Notes: a model not told the origin generated them from the letters alone. Positions 24,843 through 38,367 are shown, counted from the stretch's first letter. The stretch is 64,000 nucleotides of DNA from Pseudomonas oligotrophica (GCF_021726475.1 NZ_JAKJRU010000005.1:1-64000); one strand, 5' to 3'. Translations and numbers: made by a program.

Positions 24843-26138
24843 GTGTCGCTGGAATCGGAACTGATGACCACGCTGGCCCCCTGGCGCGATGCGCCGCGCT
24901 GGTGCGTGGCGCTCTCCGGCGGGCTGGACTCGACGGTGCTGCTAGATCTGCTCGCCCGCCTCAGGCAGCTGTACGAGTTGCCGCCACTGGTCGCCATCCA
25001 TGTCGATCATGGCCTGCAGGCGGTCTCGAGCGACTGGGCCGAGCATTGCCGCGGCCTGTGCGAGGCTCTTTCGATTCCGCTGCAGGTGCGCCGCGTCGAA
25101 GTGACGCGACAGGCCAGCCTCGAGCAGGCGGCGCGCCAGGCGCGCTACGCGGCGTTCGAGGCAGCGATCGATGCCGGCGACGTCCTGTTCACCGCGCAGC
25201 ATCGCGACGATCAGGCCGAAACGCTGCTGTTCCGGCTGTTTCGTGGGGCTGGCGTGCGAGGGCTGGCAGCCATGCCGGCACAGCGCCGGCTCGGGGCTGG
25301 CTGGCTGGTTCGGCCGCTGCTGAATGTGTCGCGACAGGCGCTCGAGCAGCATGCGCGTCGCCACGGCCTGAGCTGGGTGGACGACCCCAGCAACCAGCAG
25401 CTCCAGTTCGCCCGCAACCACCTGCGCCACCGGGTGCTGCCGGCGGTCGAGGACCATTGGTCGCAGGCCCGCGGCAACATTGCGCGCGCCGCCGCGCACC
25501 TGGCCGAAGCCCGGGTGCTGCTCGACGAACTGGCCGATGCTGACCTGCAGCGCGTGGCCGGCCTGGCCGCACCGGCATGGCTGCCCTTGCCGAGCCTCGA
25601 TCTGTTGGCGCTGCGTGCGCTGACGGCGGCGCGGCAGCGCAACGCCTTGCGTCGCTGGCTGGAGGCGTGGACGCCGCTGCCGGACAGCGATCACTGGGCG
25701 GGCTGGGCGGCGCTGCGTGATGCCGCTGTCGATGCGCAACCGGTCTGGCGCCTGGCGGGTGGCGAGCTGCAGCGGGCCAACGACCGGGTCTGGTGGCTGT
25801 CCGGGCCCTGGCTGGTGCCGCTCGATAGCGCAGCGGCGCTGCCGTTTTCGGGGGGCTCGTTGCAGCTGCCGGGCAACGGCACGCTGAGCCTCGAGGGCGC
25901 GGCCGATGCCGGTTTCTCGATCCGCTACCGCCAGGGCGGCGAGGCGTTGCGGCTCCCCGGGCGCGGACGGCGCGACCTCAAGCGCCTGCTCAACGAGGCG
26001 AAGCTGCCTGGCTTCGTGCGTGCCCGCCTGCCGCTGCTGTACCGCGGCGACGAGCTGCTGGCCGTGGCGAATCTGCCGCATCTCGCCCCGCCAGGGCTGG
26101 TGCTGCGCTGGTTGCCACTGGCGCCGACCTCGGTTTGA
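24843..26138 (+). CDS. tilS: tRNA(Ile)-lysidine synthetase TilS
   Basis: 431 residues. Attaches lysine to C34 of tRNA-Ile(CAU), switching it from Met to Ile identity; essential in most bacteria. N-terminal PP-loop ATPase motif VALSGGLDSTVLLDLL near residue 25; HVDHGLQ and HRDDQAETLLFRLFRG follow; C-terminal substrate-binding domain ends the protein. The start is GTG at 24843 (MSLESELM); an ATG seven codons later is the alternative. Confidence 0.94.
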   Translation: MSLESELMTTLAPWRDAPRWCVALSGGLDSTVLLDLLARLRQLYELPPLVAIHVDHGLQAVSSDWAEHCRGLCEALSIPLQVRRVEVTRQASLEQAARQARYAAFEAAIDAGDVLFTAQHRDDQAETLLFRLFRGAGVRGLAAMPAQRRLGAGWLVRPLLNVSRQALEQHARRHGLSWVDDPSNQQLQFARNHLRHRVLPAVEDHWSQARGNIARAAAHLAEARVLLDELADADLQRVAGLAAPAWLPLPSLDLLALRALTAARQRNALRRWLEAWTPLPDSDHWAGWAALRDAAVDAQPVWRLAGGELQRANDRVWWLSGPWLVPLDSAAALPFSGGSLQLPGNGTLSLEGAADAGFSIRYRQGGEALRLPGRGRRDLKRLLNEAKLPGFVRARLPLLYRGDELLAVANLPHLAPPGLVLRWLPLAPTSV

Positions 26139-26163
26139 GCTGGTAGGGGCTTTCGGGTAGACT
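26135..26163 (+). promoter_or_regulatory. Probable pyrG promoter
   Basis: TTGAGC (26135-26140) and TAGACT (26158-26163) are spaced by 17 bp, a good sigma-70 layout 134 bp before pyrG. The -35 overlaps the tilS stop codon. Confidence 0.45.
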
Positions 26164-26218
26164 ACGCTCCCGTCTTGATACAGCTTCTGCGGCCTTCTTC
26201 GAAAGCCGTGGCGGTTGA

Positions 26219-30093
<3,875 letters not shown>

Positions 30094-30111
30094 TCTACGC
30101 GTGATGCCAAG

Positions 30112-30137
30112 AAGGGCGACGCGAGTCGCCCTTTTTT
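30112..30137 (+). terminator. Rho-independent terminator after eno
   Basis: AAGGGCGAC (30112-30120) pairs with GTCGCCCTT (30125-30133) over loop GCGA, then TTTT and G. It starts 19 bases after the eno stop. The following 228 bp up to ftsB hold no gene I can support and probably carry the ftsB-ispD promoter. Confidence 0.85.
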
Positions 30138-30365
30138 GTGGGCGCTGGTTGTGAATGGACGTGTCCCGGGCTGCCATCGGTTAGGGCCGGGTTCGCAGGG
30201 GGGCGCCTGCGTACCCTGCTTGCTAGAGCAGCGGGGACATTGGCTTTTTTGGCGCTTCTGGGAACCACCGCACAGACCGAAATCCCATGTCACCCATCAG
30301 ACGGCTGCTTTTCAAGCATGAGCGCAGCCCCTACCATGCCCAAGATCCAACCTGCGAGCCGCTCC

Positions 30366-30644
30366 ATGCGTAATCCCTACTGGCTGTTCATCGTGCTGGT
30401 CCTGCTGCTCGGCGGCCTGCAATATCGCCTGTGGGTGGGCGAGGGCAGCCTGGCGCAGATCAGCGGCCTCAACAAGCAGATCGAGGAGCAGCAGGGCGAG
30501 AACAAGCGTCTGCTGGAGCGCAACCGTATCCTCGAGGCCGAGGTGATGGAGCTCAAGCAGGGCATGGAGACCGTCGAGGAGCGTGCCCGCCACGAACTCG
30601 GCATGGTCAAGGAAGGCGAAACCCTCTACCAGCTCACCGAATGA
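30366..30644 (+). CDS. ftsB: Cell division protein FtsB
   Basis: 92 residues. Bitopic divisome protein that forms FtsQ-FtsB-FtsL and signals to FtsWI. Short cytoplasmic start (MRNPYW), one membrane helix (LFIVLVLLLGGLQYRLWVG), then a leucine-zipper-like coiled coil (residues ~30-70) and the VEERARHELGMVKEGE motif. ATG at 30366 is chosen from the family start; the frame is open upstream. Stop overlaps the ispD ATG. Confidence 0.94.
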   Translation: MRNPYWLFIVLVLLLGGLQYRLWVGEGSLAQISGLNKQIEEQQGENKRLLERNRILEAEVMELKQGMETVEERARHELGMVKEGETLYQLTE

Positions 30645-31345
30645 ACCACAATCCGACTCCCTTCTGGGTGGTGATCCCGGCCGCCGGCATCGGCAGCCGG
30701 ATGGCCGCCGATCGCCCCAAGCAGTACCTGCAGCTTGGCCAGCGTACGATTCTCGAACACACCCTGAACTGCTTTCTCGGCCGGGCCGGTGTGCGTGGCA
30801 TAGCGGTCAGCCTGGCCAGCGACGATCCCTGGTGGCCCGGTCTCGCCTGTGCCAGCGACCCGCGCATCAGCCGTGCCGCCGGCGGTGCCGAGCGCGCCGA
30901 CTCGGTGCTGGCCGGCCTCGAACGGCTTGCCGCGCTGGGTGCTGCGGACGATGACTGGGTGCTGGTGCACGACGCGGCGCGCCCCAATCTGGCCGACGAA
31001 GACCTGCAGCGGCTGCTCGATGAACTGGGCGACGACCCGGTCGGCGGGCTGCTGGCGGTTCCGGCGAAGGACACGCTCAAGCGTGTCGGCGCCGATGGTC
31101 GCGTCGAGCAGACCGTCGACCGCCGGCCGATCTGGCTGGCTTATACGCCGCAGATGTTTCGCCTCGGAATGCTGCGTGCGGCGCTGCTCGGGGCGGCGCA
31201 GGCCGGCGCCGAGGTCACCGACGAGGCGTCCGCCGTCGAATGGCTGGGGCACCGGCCGCGGGTGGTGGAAGGGCGCGCCGACAACATCAAGATCACCCGT
31301 CCCGACGACCTGGAGTGGCTGGCACTGCGCTGGGATTCGCGCTGA
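30641..31345 (+). CDS. ispD: 2-C-methyl-D-erythritol 4-phosphate cytidylyltransferase
   Basis: 234 residues. Third MEP-pathway step: CTP + MEP to CDP-ME. N-terminal nucleotide-binding PAAGIGSRMAADRPKQYL and VLVHDAARPNL are diagnostic. Coupled to ftsB by ATGA. In many gammaproteobacteria ispF follows ispD directly; here ispF lies 6.5 kb away at 37.9 kb, as it does in P. aeruginosa. Confidence 0.96.
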   Translation: MNHNPTPFWVVIPAAGIGSRMAADRPKQYLQLGQRTILEHTLNCFLGRAGVRGIAVSLASDDPWWPGLACASDPRISRAAGGAERADSVLAGLERLAALGAADDDWVLVHDAARPNLADEDLQRLLDELGDDPVGGLLAVPAKDTLKRVGADGRVEQTVDRRPIWLAYTPQMFRLGMLRAALLGAAQAGAEVTDEASAVEWLGHRPRVVEGRADNIKITRPDDLEWLALRWDSR

Positions 31346-31408
31346 CATGCGCCGCAAGGCGCCCCGGGGTTGCTCCGGCGCGCCGGTAAGGCTTCGTTGC
31401 GCGACGCC

Positions 31409-32572
31409 TCAGAAGCGGTAGAGCGCCGCAGCACCGGTCTGCGACGGCATGCGCTCGGCCGGGACGGCGACCACCTCGCCGCCCTGTTCCAGCGTCCAGA
31501 CGCTCAGTTCGTCGAGCAGGTCGGGCGTCGAGGCCTCCGCCTCGTCGACTGGCAGCGCCATGGCGGCGTCCTTGTCTGCCTGGCCCGGAATCCGCCGGTC
31601 CGCCTCCACCAGCAGGGTCGCGACGCGCCCTTCGCGCGTGGCGCGGCCGATCTCCTCGAGGCTTTCGCTGGCCAGGCCCTGGCCGCGTGACTCGCCGAAG
31701 CGCTCGAGCAAGCCCTCGAGCCGCTTGAGGTAGCGCGGCTGCATGACTCGCCAGCTCCTCTCGCGCAGCTCCTCGGGCTTGAGCAGTGCCGGATCGCTGT
31801 CGATGCCTTCGCTGAGCAATTGCGGGTTGTGGCTGAGCTTGCGGAAATGCGCCTGGTGATCGGGCAGGGCGGCGAGGATCAATGGCAGGCCCGAGCGCCT
31901 GGAATGGTGCTCGAGGATCGCCCGGTCGACTTCTCGGAAGAAGCGCTCGCGGTCGCGGTCCTGCTCGGCCTGGCGACCGGCACCACCGGCCTCGACCTGC
32001 ATCGGATCGCCGCGCTCGCCGGCCCGGCTGTAACCTTGGGGGAAGCCGCTCTGGTCCTTGTCGGTCAACTCGCGGCCCAGCGCCTGCTCGAGCGTCGCGG
32101 GTACGCCTTCGGCCAGGCGCAGCTCGTCGATGCCGTCGCGGTTGCCTTCATAGAGCCGTACCGAATCCAGGGTCAACGCCAGGATCTGGTAGCGGTCGGC
32201 GGACTGGGCAATGCGCAGCAGCGGTTTGACGTGCATGCGCTCGTTGGCCACCGCCAGTTCGGTGACGCGCCGCTGCAGGCGGAAGACTCGGAAATAGTCC
32301 GGCGCGGCGAAGACGGCCAGGCCGTCCCGGCTGCTGTTCCAGAAATCGGTGTCGTCGATCAGTGCACGAAAGGGGGCGAGCAGCTGCTCGGCCGCATCGC
32401 AGTGCTGCTGCCTCAGCGAATCCTCGAGCTGACGCACCAGGTGCTTGAAGCGAATCGGGTCCTGCTCGCGTTCGGGAAAGCTGCGGTGGGTCGGCTGGTA
32501 CAGCGACAGGCAGGGGCGCTGGCGCACGGCCAGCAGTTCCTTGAGGGTGTCTCGGTTCAGATCGCTTGGCAT
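31409..32572 (-). CDS. Bacterial archaeo-eukaryotic release factor-like protein (baeRF family 3 type)
   Basis: 387 residues. Resembles the baeRF group, bacterial relatives of eRF1/Pelota proposed to act on ribosomes; molecular function unproven. Visible: RQRPCLSLYQPTHRSFP at the N terminus, DPIRFKHLVRQLEDSL, and a central block RERFFREVDRAILEHHS...LPLILAALPDHQAHFR. The GGQ motif of true release factors is absent, and a low-complexity Gly/Arg-rich loop (about residues 185-215) lies near where a catalytic loop might be. Start ATG at 32572 was chosen because the upstream frame runs into the next gene. 35 bp downstream of an HPF/RaiA-like gene on the same strand: probably an operon. Confidence 0.72.
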   Translation of the reverse strand: MPSDLNRDTLKELLAVRQRPCLSLYQPTHRSFPEREQDPIRFKHLVRQLEDSLRQQHCDAAEQLLAPFRALIDDTDFWNSSRDGLAVFAAPDYFRVFRLQRRVTELAVANERMHVKPLLRIAQSADRYQILALTLDSVRLYEGNRDGIDELRLAEGVPATLEQALGRELTDKDQSGFPQGYSRAGERGDPMQVEAGGAGRQAEQDRDRERFFREVDRAILEHHSRRSGLPLILAALPDHQAHFRKLSHNPQLLSEGIDSDPALLKPEELRERSWRVMQPRYLKRLEGLLERFGESRGQGLASESLEEIGRATREGRVATLLVEADRRIPGQADKDAAMALPVDEAEASTPDLLDELSVWTLEQGGEVVAVPAERMPSQTGAAALYRF

Positions 32573-32607
32573 GGGACTACCTCGCAATGGGCCGGTGGAT
32601 GGGCAGA

Positions 32608-32919
32608 TCAGCGGCTGAGCTTGCCGGTGAGGTGATCGAGCGCATGCAGCATCTTCTCCGCCGCGCCGTCGACGGCCAGGTCCAGCGATTCGGCCTTGTG
32701 CGTCACCGACAGCGGCTCGTGGTGCTTGAGGCGGGCCTCGATCTGGCAGCGCTTGTCCTGCGGGCCGCTCTTGCTGCCGTTCTCGTCGTTGAGGTGAACC
32801 TCCAGACGCGTCAGGTATTCGTCGAATCGCTCCAGCTCGCCTTCCAGGGTGGCGCGCACGCGCTCCTCCAGGCCCTGGGACATGTCGATGCTGTGGTTGC
32901 TGTTTACCTGAATGAGCAT
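32608..32919 (-). CDS. HPF/RaiA-family ribosome-associated protein
   Basis: 103 residues, the short form of the ribosome-hibernation superfamily (S30AE fold). Sequence pattern: beta strand MLIQVNSNHSIDM, helix LEERVRATLEGELERFDEYL, strands LTRLEVHLNDENG and RCQIEARLKHHEPLSVTHKAE, final helix to HLTGKLSR. It lacks the long C-terminal dimerisation domain. AGGAGA precedes the ATG. It leads the baeRF-like gene, which suggests the pair acts together on idle or stalled ribosomes (inference). A longer paralogue is at 54.4 kb. Confidence 0.8.
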   Translation of the reverse strand: MLIQVNSNHSIDMSQGLEERVRATLEGELERFDEYLTRLEVHLNDENGSKSGPQDKRCQIEARLKHHEPLSVTHKAESLDLAVDGAAEKMLHALDHLTGKLSR

Positions 32920-33056
32920 GGAATTCTCCTGATGGCGTGGCTTGGCAAAAGCCGGGCGTGGAAAGCACCGGCTTTGCAGTTACGACGGGGGCGGCCGGGC
33001 AGGGTTCCACCCTCCGGGCGGATGCCGGACGGACGCGACGCCAGGCGCAGCGGCGC

Positions 33057-33950
33057 TCAGCGGTGGCTATATTCGGGGGCTTCGGCCAGCCCGCTCTTGA
33101 GCGTCTCGATCAGCCGTCCGACCTTGGCCGAGAGCAGTCGCCGCTGCGGATAGACGGCCCAGACGGCGGTATCCGGCGGCTGGTGGGCTTCGAGCAGGGA
33201 GACCAGGCGGCCCTGGCGCAGCGGTTCCTGCACGTAGTAGTCCGGCAGCTGGCAGATGCCGAAGCCACGCAGGGCGGCATCCAGCACCGCATGGCCGCTG
33301 TTGCAGCGCCAGTTACCCGAGGGCTTGAAATGCTGCTCGCGGCCCTCGACCTGCAGCATCCAGGTATCGCCGGTGCCGATCAGGCAGTTGTGCCGGGACA
33401 GTTCGGAGAGGGTGTGCGGGCGCCCGTAGCGTTCCAGATAGGCTGGCGCGGCGCAGAGGTACATCAGCCGCGGCGCGATGCGCGTGGCGACCAGGCGTGA
33501 TTCGCCCAGGCGGCCCAGGCGGATGGCCAGGTCGAAGCCTTCCTGCACCAGGTCCAGTGTGCGGTTGGACAGCTCGATCTCGACCCGCAGCTGCGGATGC
33601 CGGGCCATGAAGTCGTTCACCAGCGGCACGATGAAGCGCTCGCCATAGGCCACCGCGGCGGTCATGCGCAGCAGGCCGGAGGGTACGCTGTTCTGGTCGC
33701 TGACCGCGAGAAAGGCGTCGTCGCGTTCCTCGACCAGGCGCTGGCAGCGGGCGAAGAAGTGATGCCCGGCATCGGTCAGCGAGACGCGGCGCGTGGTGCG
33801 GTAGAGCAGGCGCGTCTGCAGGCGCTCCTCCAGGCGCGCGACCTGGCGGCTGACGTGGGACGAAGACACGCGAAGCTTCTGCGCCGCGGCCATGAAGCTG
33901 CCCTGCTCGGCGACGGCAACGAATTCGTCCAGACCTTCCCAGCGACTCAT
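33057..33950 (-). CDS. LysR-family regulator of formaldehyde detoxification (GfnR-like)
   Basis: 297 residues. N-terminal winged helix-turn-helix (FVAVAEQGSFMAAAQKLRVSSSHVSRQVARLEERL) and a C-terminal effector domain. It is divergent from adhC with 112 bp between. In P. aeruginosa the LysR protein PA3630 (GfnR) holds the same place and activates adhC-fghA in response to formaldehyde; orthology is inferred from position. A 7-bp inverted repeat in the gap is a candidate binding site. Confidence 0.85.
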   Translation of the reverse strand: MSRWEGLDEFVAVAEQGSFMAAAQKLRVSSSHVSRQVARLEERLQTRLLYRTTRRVSLTDAGHHFFARCQRLVEERDDAFLAVSDQNSVPSGLLRMTAAVAYGERFIVPLVNDFMARHPQLRVEIELSNRTLDLVQEGFDLAIRLGRLGESRLVATRIAPRLMYLCAAPAYLERYGRPHTLSELSRHNCLIGTGDTWMLQVEGREQHFKPSGNWRCNSGHAVLDAALRGFGICQLPDYYVQEPLRQGRLVSLLEAHQPPDTAVWAVYPQRRLLSAKVGRLIETLKSGLAEAPEYSHR

Positions 33951-33973
33951 GGTTGCCCTCGATTGTTGCCTGG

Positions 33974-34000
33974 CTGCATTAATGTTTTGAGGAAATGCAG
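33974..34000. promoter_or_regulatory. Candidate LysR operator between regulator and adhC
   Basis: CTGCATT (33974-33980) and AATGCAG (33994-34000) form a perfect inverted repeat with 13 bases between. It fits the T-N11-A architecture (LysR-type boxes are dyads of this size) and is placed between the divergent genes. A second dyad, CGGGC (34012-34016) / GCCCG (34031-34035), follows. Confidence 0.5.
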
Positions 34001-34059
34001 ATTATCCCTGACGGGCGAGAAATTACACTTGCCCGACTGCAACCCCCATCGAGAGTTAG

Positions 34060-35178
<1,119 letters not shown>

Positions 35179-35180
35179 TC

Positions 35181-35259
35181 CGTAGGGTGGATAACGCTGT
35201 CGCCAGGCGGCTTATCCACCTCGACTGGTGGAAAACGCTTCGCGGTTTTCCACCCTACG
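35181..35259. repeat. GTAGGGTGGA-type palindromic repeat between adhC and fghA
   Basis: A 79-bp element bounded by CGTAGGGTGG (35181-35190) and its exact inverse CCACCCTACG (35250-35259). Inside are GGTGGATAA / TTATCCACC and GGTGGAAAACG / CGGTTTTCCACC stems. It starts three bases after the adhC stop. Same family as the elements after fghA, so it is a dispersed REP-like repeat. Confidence 0.8.
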
Positions 35260-35271
35260 CGAGGCCTATCC

Positions 35272-36117
35272 ATGACCCTTGAAAACATTTCCTGCCAGAA
35301 GAGCTTCGGCGGCTGGCACAAGCGCTACCGCCACCGCTCCAGCAGCCTCGACTGCGACATGGTGTTCGCCGTCTACCTGCCGCCGCAGGCCGAGCAGGGT
35401 GCCAGGCTGCCGGTGCTGTACTGGCTGAGCGGGCTGACCTGCACCGATGAGAACTTCATGCAGAAGGCCGGTGCGCATCGCCTGGCGGCCGAGCTGGGCC
35501 TGGTGATCGTCGCGCCGGATACCAGCCCGCGCGGTGACGGCGTGCCGGACGATCCCGAAGGCGCCTGGGACTTCGGCCTGGGGGCGGGCTTTTATCTCAA
35601 CGCGACCCAGCAGCCCTGGGCCCGGCATTACCGCATGTACGACTACGTGGTGGACGAGTTGCCCGCGCTGATCGAGGCCAACTTCCCGGTCTCCGAGCGC
35701 CGCGGCATCAGTGGCCATTCGATGGGCGGGCACGGTGCGCTGGTCTGCGCGTTGAAGAATCCCGGGCGCTATCGCTCGCTGTCGGCCTTCGCGCCGATCG
35801 CCAACCCAATGGCCTGCCCATGGGGCGAGAAGGCCTTCAGCCGCTACCTGGGCGAGGATCGCTCGCGCTGGCGCGAGTGGGATGCCTGTGCGCTGATCGC
35901 CGAGGCCGGCGAGCGCCTGCCGACGCTGGTCGACCAGGGCGATCGCGACGACTTCATGCTCGGCCAGCTCAAGCCCGACGCCCTGAGGAGTGCCGCCGAG
36001 GCCGCCGGCCATCCACTGCAGCTGCGCATCCAGCCGGGCTACGACCACAGCTACTACTTCATCGCCAGCTTCATCGACGATCACCTGCGCCACCATGCCA
36101 GGGCATTGCAGGCGTAG
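35272..36117 (+). CDS. fghA: S-formylglutathione hydrolase
   Basis: 281 residues. Esterase-D-type serine hydrolase that splits S-formylglutathione to formate and GSH, completing formaldehyde detoxification. Nucleophile elbow [10 protein letters not shown] (Ser about residue 148), catalytic Asp/His towards the C terminus (GYDHSYYFI). The TAG stop lies inside the first bases of a GTAGGG-type repeat. Expected to be co-expressed with adhC. Confidence 0.95.
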   Translation: MTLENISCQKSFGGWHKRYRHRSSSLDCDMVFAVYLPPQAEQGARLPVLYWLSGLTCTDENFMQKAGAHRLAAELGLVIVAPDTSPRGDGVPDDPEGAWDFGLGAGFYLNATQQPWARHYRMYDYVVDELPALIEANFPVSERRGISGHSMGGHGALVCALKNPGRYRSLSAFAPIANPMACPWGEKAFSRYLGEDRSRWREWDACALIAEAGERLPTLVDQGDRDDFMLGQLKPDALRSAAEAAGHPLQLRIQPGYDHSYYFIASFIDDHLRHHARALQA

Positions 36118-36280
36118 GGCGGACGATGGCGTAGCCTCGTCCGCGCATGCGGTCCGGTCAACGTTGCCGGCCGGATCGTGCGCATCACGCACCGGGCGCG
36201 TGGAAAACGCTGCGCGGTTTTCCATCCTTACGCGGTGTCGCCGCTAGGGTGGATGACGGCGCAGCCTCATCCACGCCTCT
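36112..36280. repeat. Two further GTAGGG-type palindromic repeats after fghA
   Basis: First element 36112-36232: GCGTAGGGCGGA and an imperfect inverse TCCATCCTTACGC bracket stems GCGGACGA/TCGTCCGC (36119-36126, 36137-36144) and a GTGGAAAAC / GGTTTTCCAT stem. Second element 36244-36276: TAGGGTGGATGA with stem GTGGATGA/TCATCCAC (36249-36256, 36267-36274). Same family as the 35.2 kb repeat. The first element supplies the fghA stop codon. Confidence 0.75.
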
Positions 36281-36298
36281 TTCGCCAACAACGGGTCG

Positions 36299-36332
36299 AA
36301 AAAAGGCCCGGCCGGTTTCCCGGTCGGGCCTT
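36299..36332 (-). terminator. Terminator after the OYE gene
   Basis: Stem of 13 bp (one wobble) from 36303-36315 and 36320-36332 with loop TTTC. On the minus strand it is followed by T6 (A6 at 36299-36304 on plus), placing it 14 bases after the stop of the minus-strand oxidoreductase gene. Confidence 0.85.
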
Positions 36333-36345
36333 CCGTCGCAAGGAG

Positions 36346-37395
36346 CTAGAGCGACGGGTAATCGGTATAGCCTTCGGCGCCTTGGGCGTAGAACAGCTCG
36401 GGCCGCGCTTCGTTGAGCGGGGCGCCCTGGCGCAGGCGCTCTACCAGGTCCGGGTTGGCGATGTAGGGAATGCCGAACGCCACCGCATCGGCCTTGCCGT
36501 CGGCCAGCCATTGGTTGGCCTGCTCGGCGGTGAAGCGCTCGTTGGCGATGTAAACACCGCCGAACAGCTGCTTGAGCTGTGGGCCGAGGCTGTCCTCGCC
36601 GGCCTTTTCGCGGGTGCAGATGAAGGCGATGCCGCGCTTGCCCAGCTCGCGGGCTACGTAGCCGAAGGTCTCGGCGCGGTTGGAGTCGCCCATGTCGTGC
36701 GAGTCGGCACGCGGTGCCAGGTGCACGCCGACGCGGCCTGCGCCCCAGACGCCAATGGCGGCATCGGTGACTTCCAGCAGCAGGCGCGCACGGTTCTCCA
36801 GCGAGCCGCCGTACTGGTCGGTGCGCTGGTTGGTGCTGTCCTGCAGGAACTGGTCGAGCAGGTAACCATTGGCGCCGTGGATCTCCACGCCGTCGAAGCC
36901 AGCTTCCCTGGCATTCTCCGCACCCTTGCGGTAGGCCTCGACGATGGCCGGGATCTCGCCGGTTTCCAGTGCGCGCGGGGTCTCGTAGTCCTTCATCGGG
37001 CGGACCAGGCTGACGTGCCCGGCCGGCTTGATGGCGCTGGGCGCGACCGGCAGCTGGCCGTCCAGGTAGAGCGGATCGGAGATGCGCCCGACGTGCCAGA
37101 GCTGCAGGACGATCTTGCCGCCCTTGGCGTGCACGGCGTCGGTGATCTTCTTCCAGCCCTGGACCTGCTCGGCCGACCAGATGCCGGGGGTGTCGGGGTA
37201 GCCGACGCCCATCGGCGTGACGGAGGTGGCTTCGCTGATAATCAGGCCGGCGTCGGCGCGCTGGCTGTAGTACTCGACCATCAGCTCGCCCGGCACTCGG
37301 CCCGGCTCGGCGCGGCAGCGGGTCAACGGCGCCATGATGATGCGGTTGGACAGCTCGAGTTCACCGATCCGGATCGGGTCGAAGAGAGTGGGCAT
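36346..37395 (-). CDS. Old Yellow Enzyme family alkene reductase (NemA-like)
   Basis: 349 residues. FMN-dependent NAD(P)H oxidoreductase of the NemA/xenobiotic reductase type; reduces activated C=C bonds, N-ethylmaleimide and nitrate esters. MPTLFDPIRIGELELSNRI start, FMN contacts in MAPLTRCRA and LQLWHVGR, substrate His/Asn in VEIHGANGYLLDQFL, and a phosphate-binding region near residue 320. AGGAG precedes the ATG. It lies 42 bp behind an ArsR-type regulator, so substrate-induced derepression is likely. Confidence 0.9.
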   Translation of the reverse strand: MPTLFDPIRIGELELSNRIIMAPLTRCRAEPGRVPGELMVEYYSQRADAGLIISEATSVTPMGVGYPDTPGIWSAEQVQGWKKITDAVHAKGGKIVLQLWHVGRISDPLYLDGQLPVAPSAIKPAGHVSLVRPMKDYETPRALETGEIPAIVEAYRKGAENAREAGFDGVEIHGANGYLLDQFLQDSTNQRTDQYGGSLENRARLLLEVTDAAIGVWGAGRVGVHLAPRADSHDMGDSNRAETFGYVARELGKRGIAFICTREKAGEDSLGPQLKQLFGGVYIANERFTAEQANQWLADGKADAVAFGIPYIANPDLVERLRQGAPLNEARPELFYAQGAEGYTDYPSL

Positions 37396-37437
37396 CGCGG
37401 TGCTCCTTGGTTGGTATTGCCGTGAATGGTGTGTCGC

Positions 37438-37740
37438 TCAGAGGGTTTGCTGCAGTTGCTCGACGAGTGCGCGGATCGCCTCGTCGTTGCGCCGGAAGAA
37501 GTGCCACTGGCCGACCTTGCGGCTGCTCACCAGGCCGGCGCGCTGCAGGCGGGCCAGGTGGGCCGAGACGGTGGACTGCGAGAGTCCGGCGCGCTTGCCG
37601 ATCTGCCCGGCGCAGACGCCGAGCTCCAGCGGGTATTCCTGCTCGGCGAAGAAGCGCTCGGGCTCCCTGAGCCAGCCGAGGATTTCCCGGCGCAGCGGAT
37701 GCGCGAGGGCCTTGATGGCATCGTCCTGCGGGGCTGGCAT
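37438..37740 (-). CDS. ArsR/SmtB-family transcriptional regulator
   Basis: 100 residues from ATG 37740 ([21 protein letters not shown]). Winged helix with recognition helix [18 protein letters not shown]. One Cys (GVCAGQIG) lies near helix 3, but there is no CxC metal motif, so a thiol-reactive or electrophile signal for the enzyme downstream is more likely than metal (inference). A TTG at 37788 would add 16 residues but lies inside the palindromic operator. Probable operon with the OYE gene. Confidence 0.85.
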   Translation of the reverse strand: MPAPQDDAIKALAHPLRREILGWLREPERFFAEQEYPLELGVCAGQIGKRAGLSQSTVSAHLARLQRAGLVSSRKVGQWHFFRRNDEAIRALVEQLQQTL

Positions 37741-37774
37741 GGCGCTCGTCGTCCTCGTATCGCGTTGGGCCGAA

Positions 37775-37800
37775 CTGTATATCGTCAAATGGCGATACAG
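37775..37800. promoter_or_regulatory. Candidate ArsR operator
   Basis: CTGTAT (37775-37780) and ATACAG (37795-37800), with inner TATCG / CGATA (37780-37784, 37793-37797), form a 26-bp imperfect dyad 35 bp upstream of the ArsR start. Size and position fit an autoregulatory ArsR site; it also lies 94 bp from ispF on the other strand. Confidence 0.5.
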
Positions 37801-37893
37801 GATCGATTCGCTCGATAGTGTTCATCGCCGAAGTCGATGCGTCGCACGGCTGCTGTAGAATCCGCCCCGTCCATCAACCAGGGGATTCTGCGC

Positions 37894-38367
37894 ATGCGTA
37901 TCGGCCACGGCTTCGACGTCCACCGCTTCGGCGAAGGCGATTTCATCACCCTCGGCGGCGTGCGGATCGCACACGACTTCGGCCTGCTGGCGCACTCCGA
38001 CGGCGACGTGCTGCTGCACGCCCTGGCCGATGCGCTGCTCGGCGCCGCGGCGCTGGGCGACATCGGCAAGCACTTCCCCGATACCGACCCGCGCTTCAAG
38101 GGCGCCGACAGCCGCGTGCTGCTGCGCCACGTGGTCGAGCAGGTCCACGCCAAGGGCTGGAAGGTGGGCAACGTCGACGCCACCATCGTGGCCCAGGCGC
38201 CGAAGATGGCGCCGCACATCGAGGCCATGCGGGCGTTGATCGCCGAGGATCTGCAGGTCGAACCGAATCAGGTCAACGTCAAGGCCACCACCACCGAGAA
38301 GCTGGGCTTTACCGGGCGCGGGGAGGGTATCGCCGTGCATGCGGTCGCCCTGCTGGTCGCGGCATGA
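37894..38367 (+). CDS. ispF: 2-C-methyl-D-erythritol 2,4-cyclodiphosphate synthase
   Basis: 157 residues. Fifth MEP-pathway step, a zinc/Mn homotrimer. N-terminal [16 protein letters not shown] has the metal Asp/His pair; [21 protein letters not shown] holds the third His. ATG at 37894 fits the family start. Its stop overlaps truD (ATGA). Confidence 0.96.
   Translation: MRIGHGFDVHRFGEGDFITLGGVRIAHDFGLLAHSDGDVLLHALADALLGAAALGDIGKHFPDTDPRFKGADSRVLLRHVVEQVHAKGWKVGNVDATIVAQAPKMAPHIEAMRALIAEDLQVEPNQVNVKATTTEKLGFTGRGEGIAVHAVALLVAA

Noticed and set aside
30138..30365. Small coding frame between eno and ftsB
   Set aside because: Open only as an upstream extension of ftsB; begins in the eno terminator tail and lacks a ribosome site and any family likeness.
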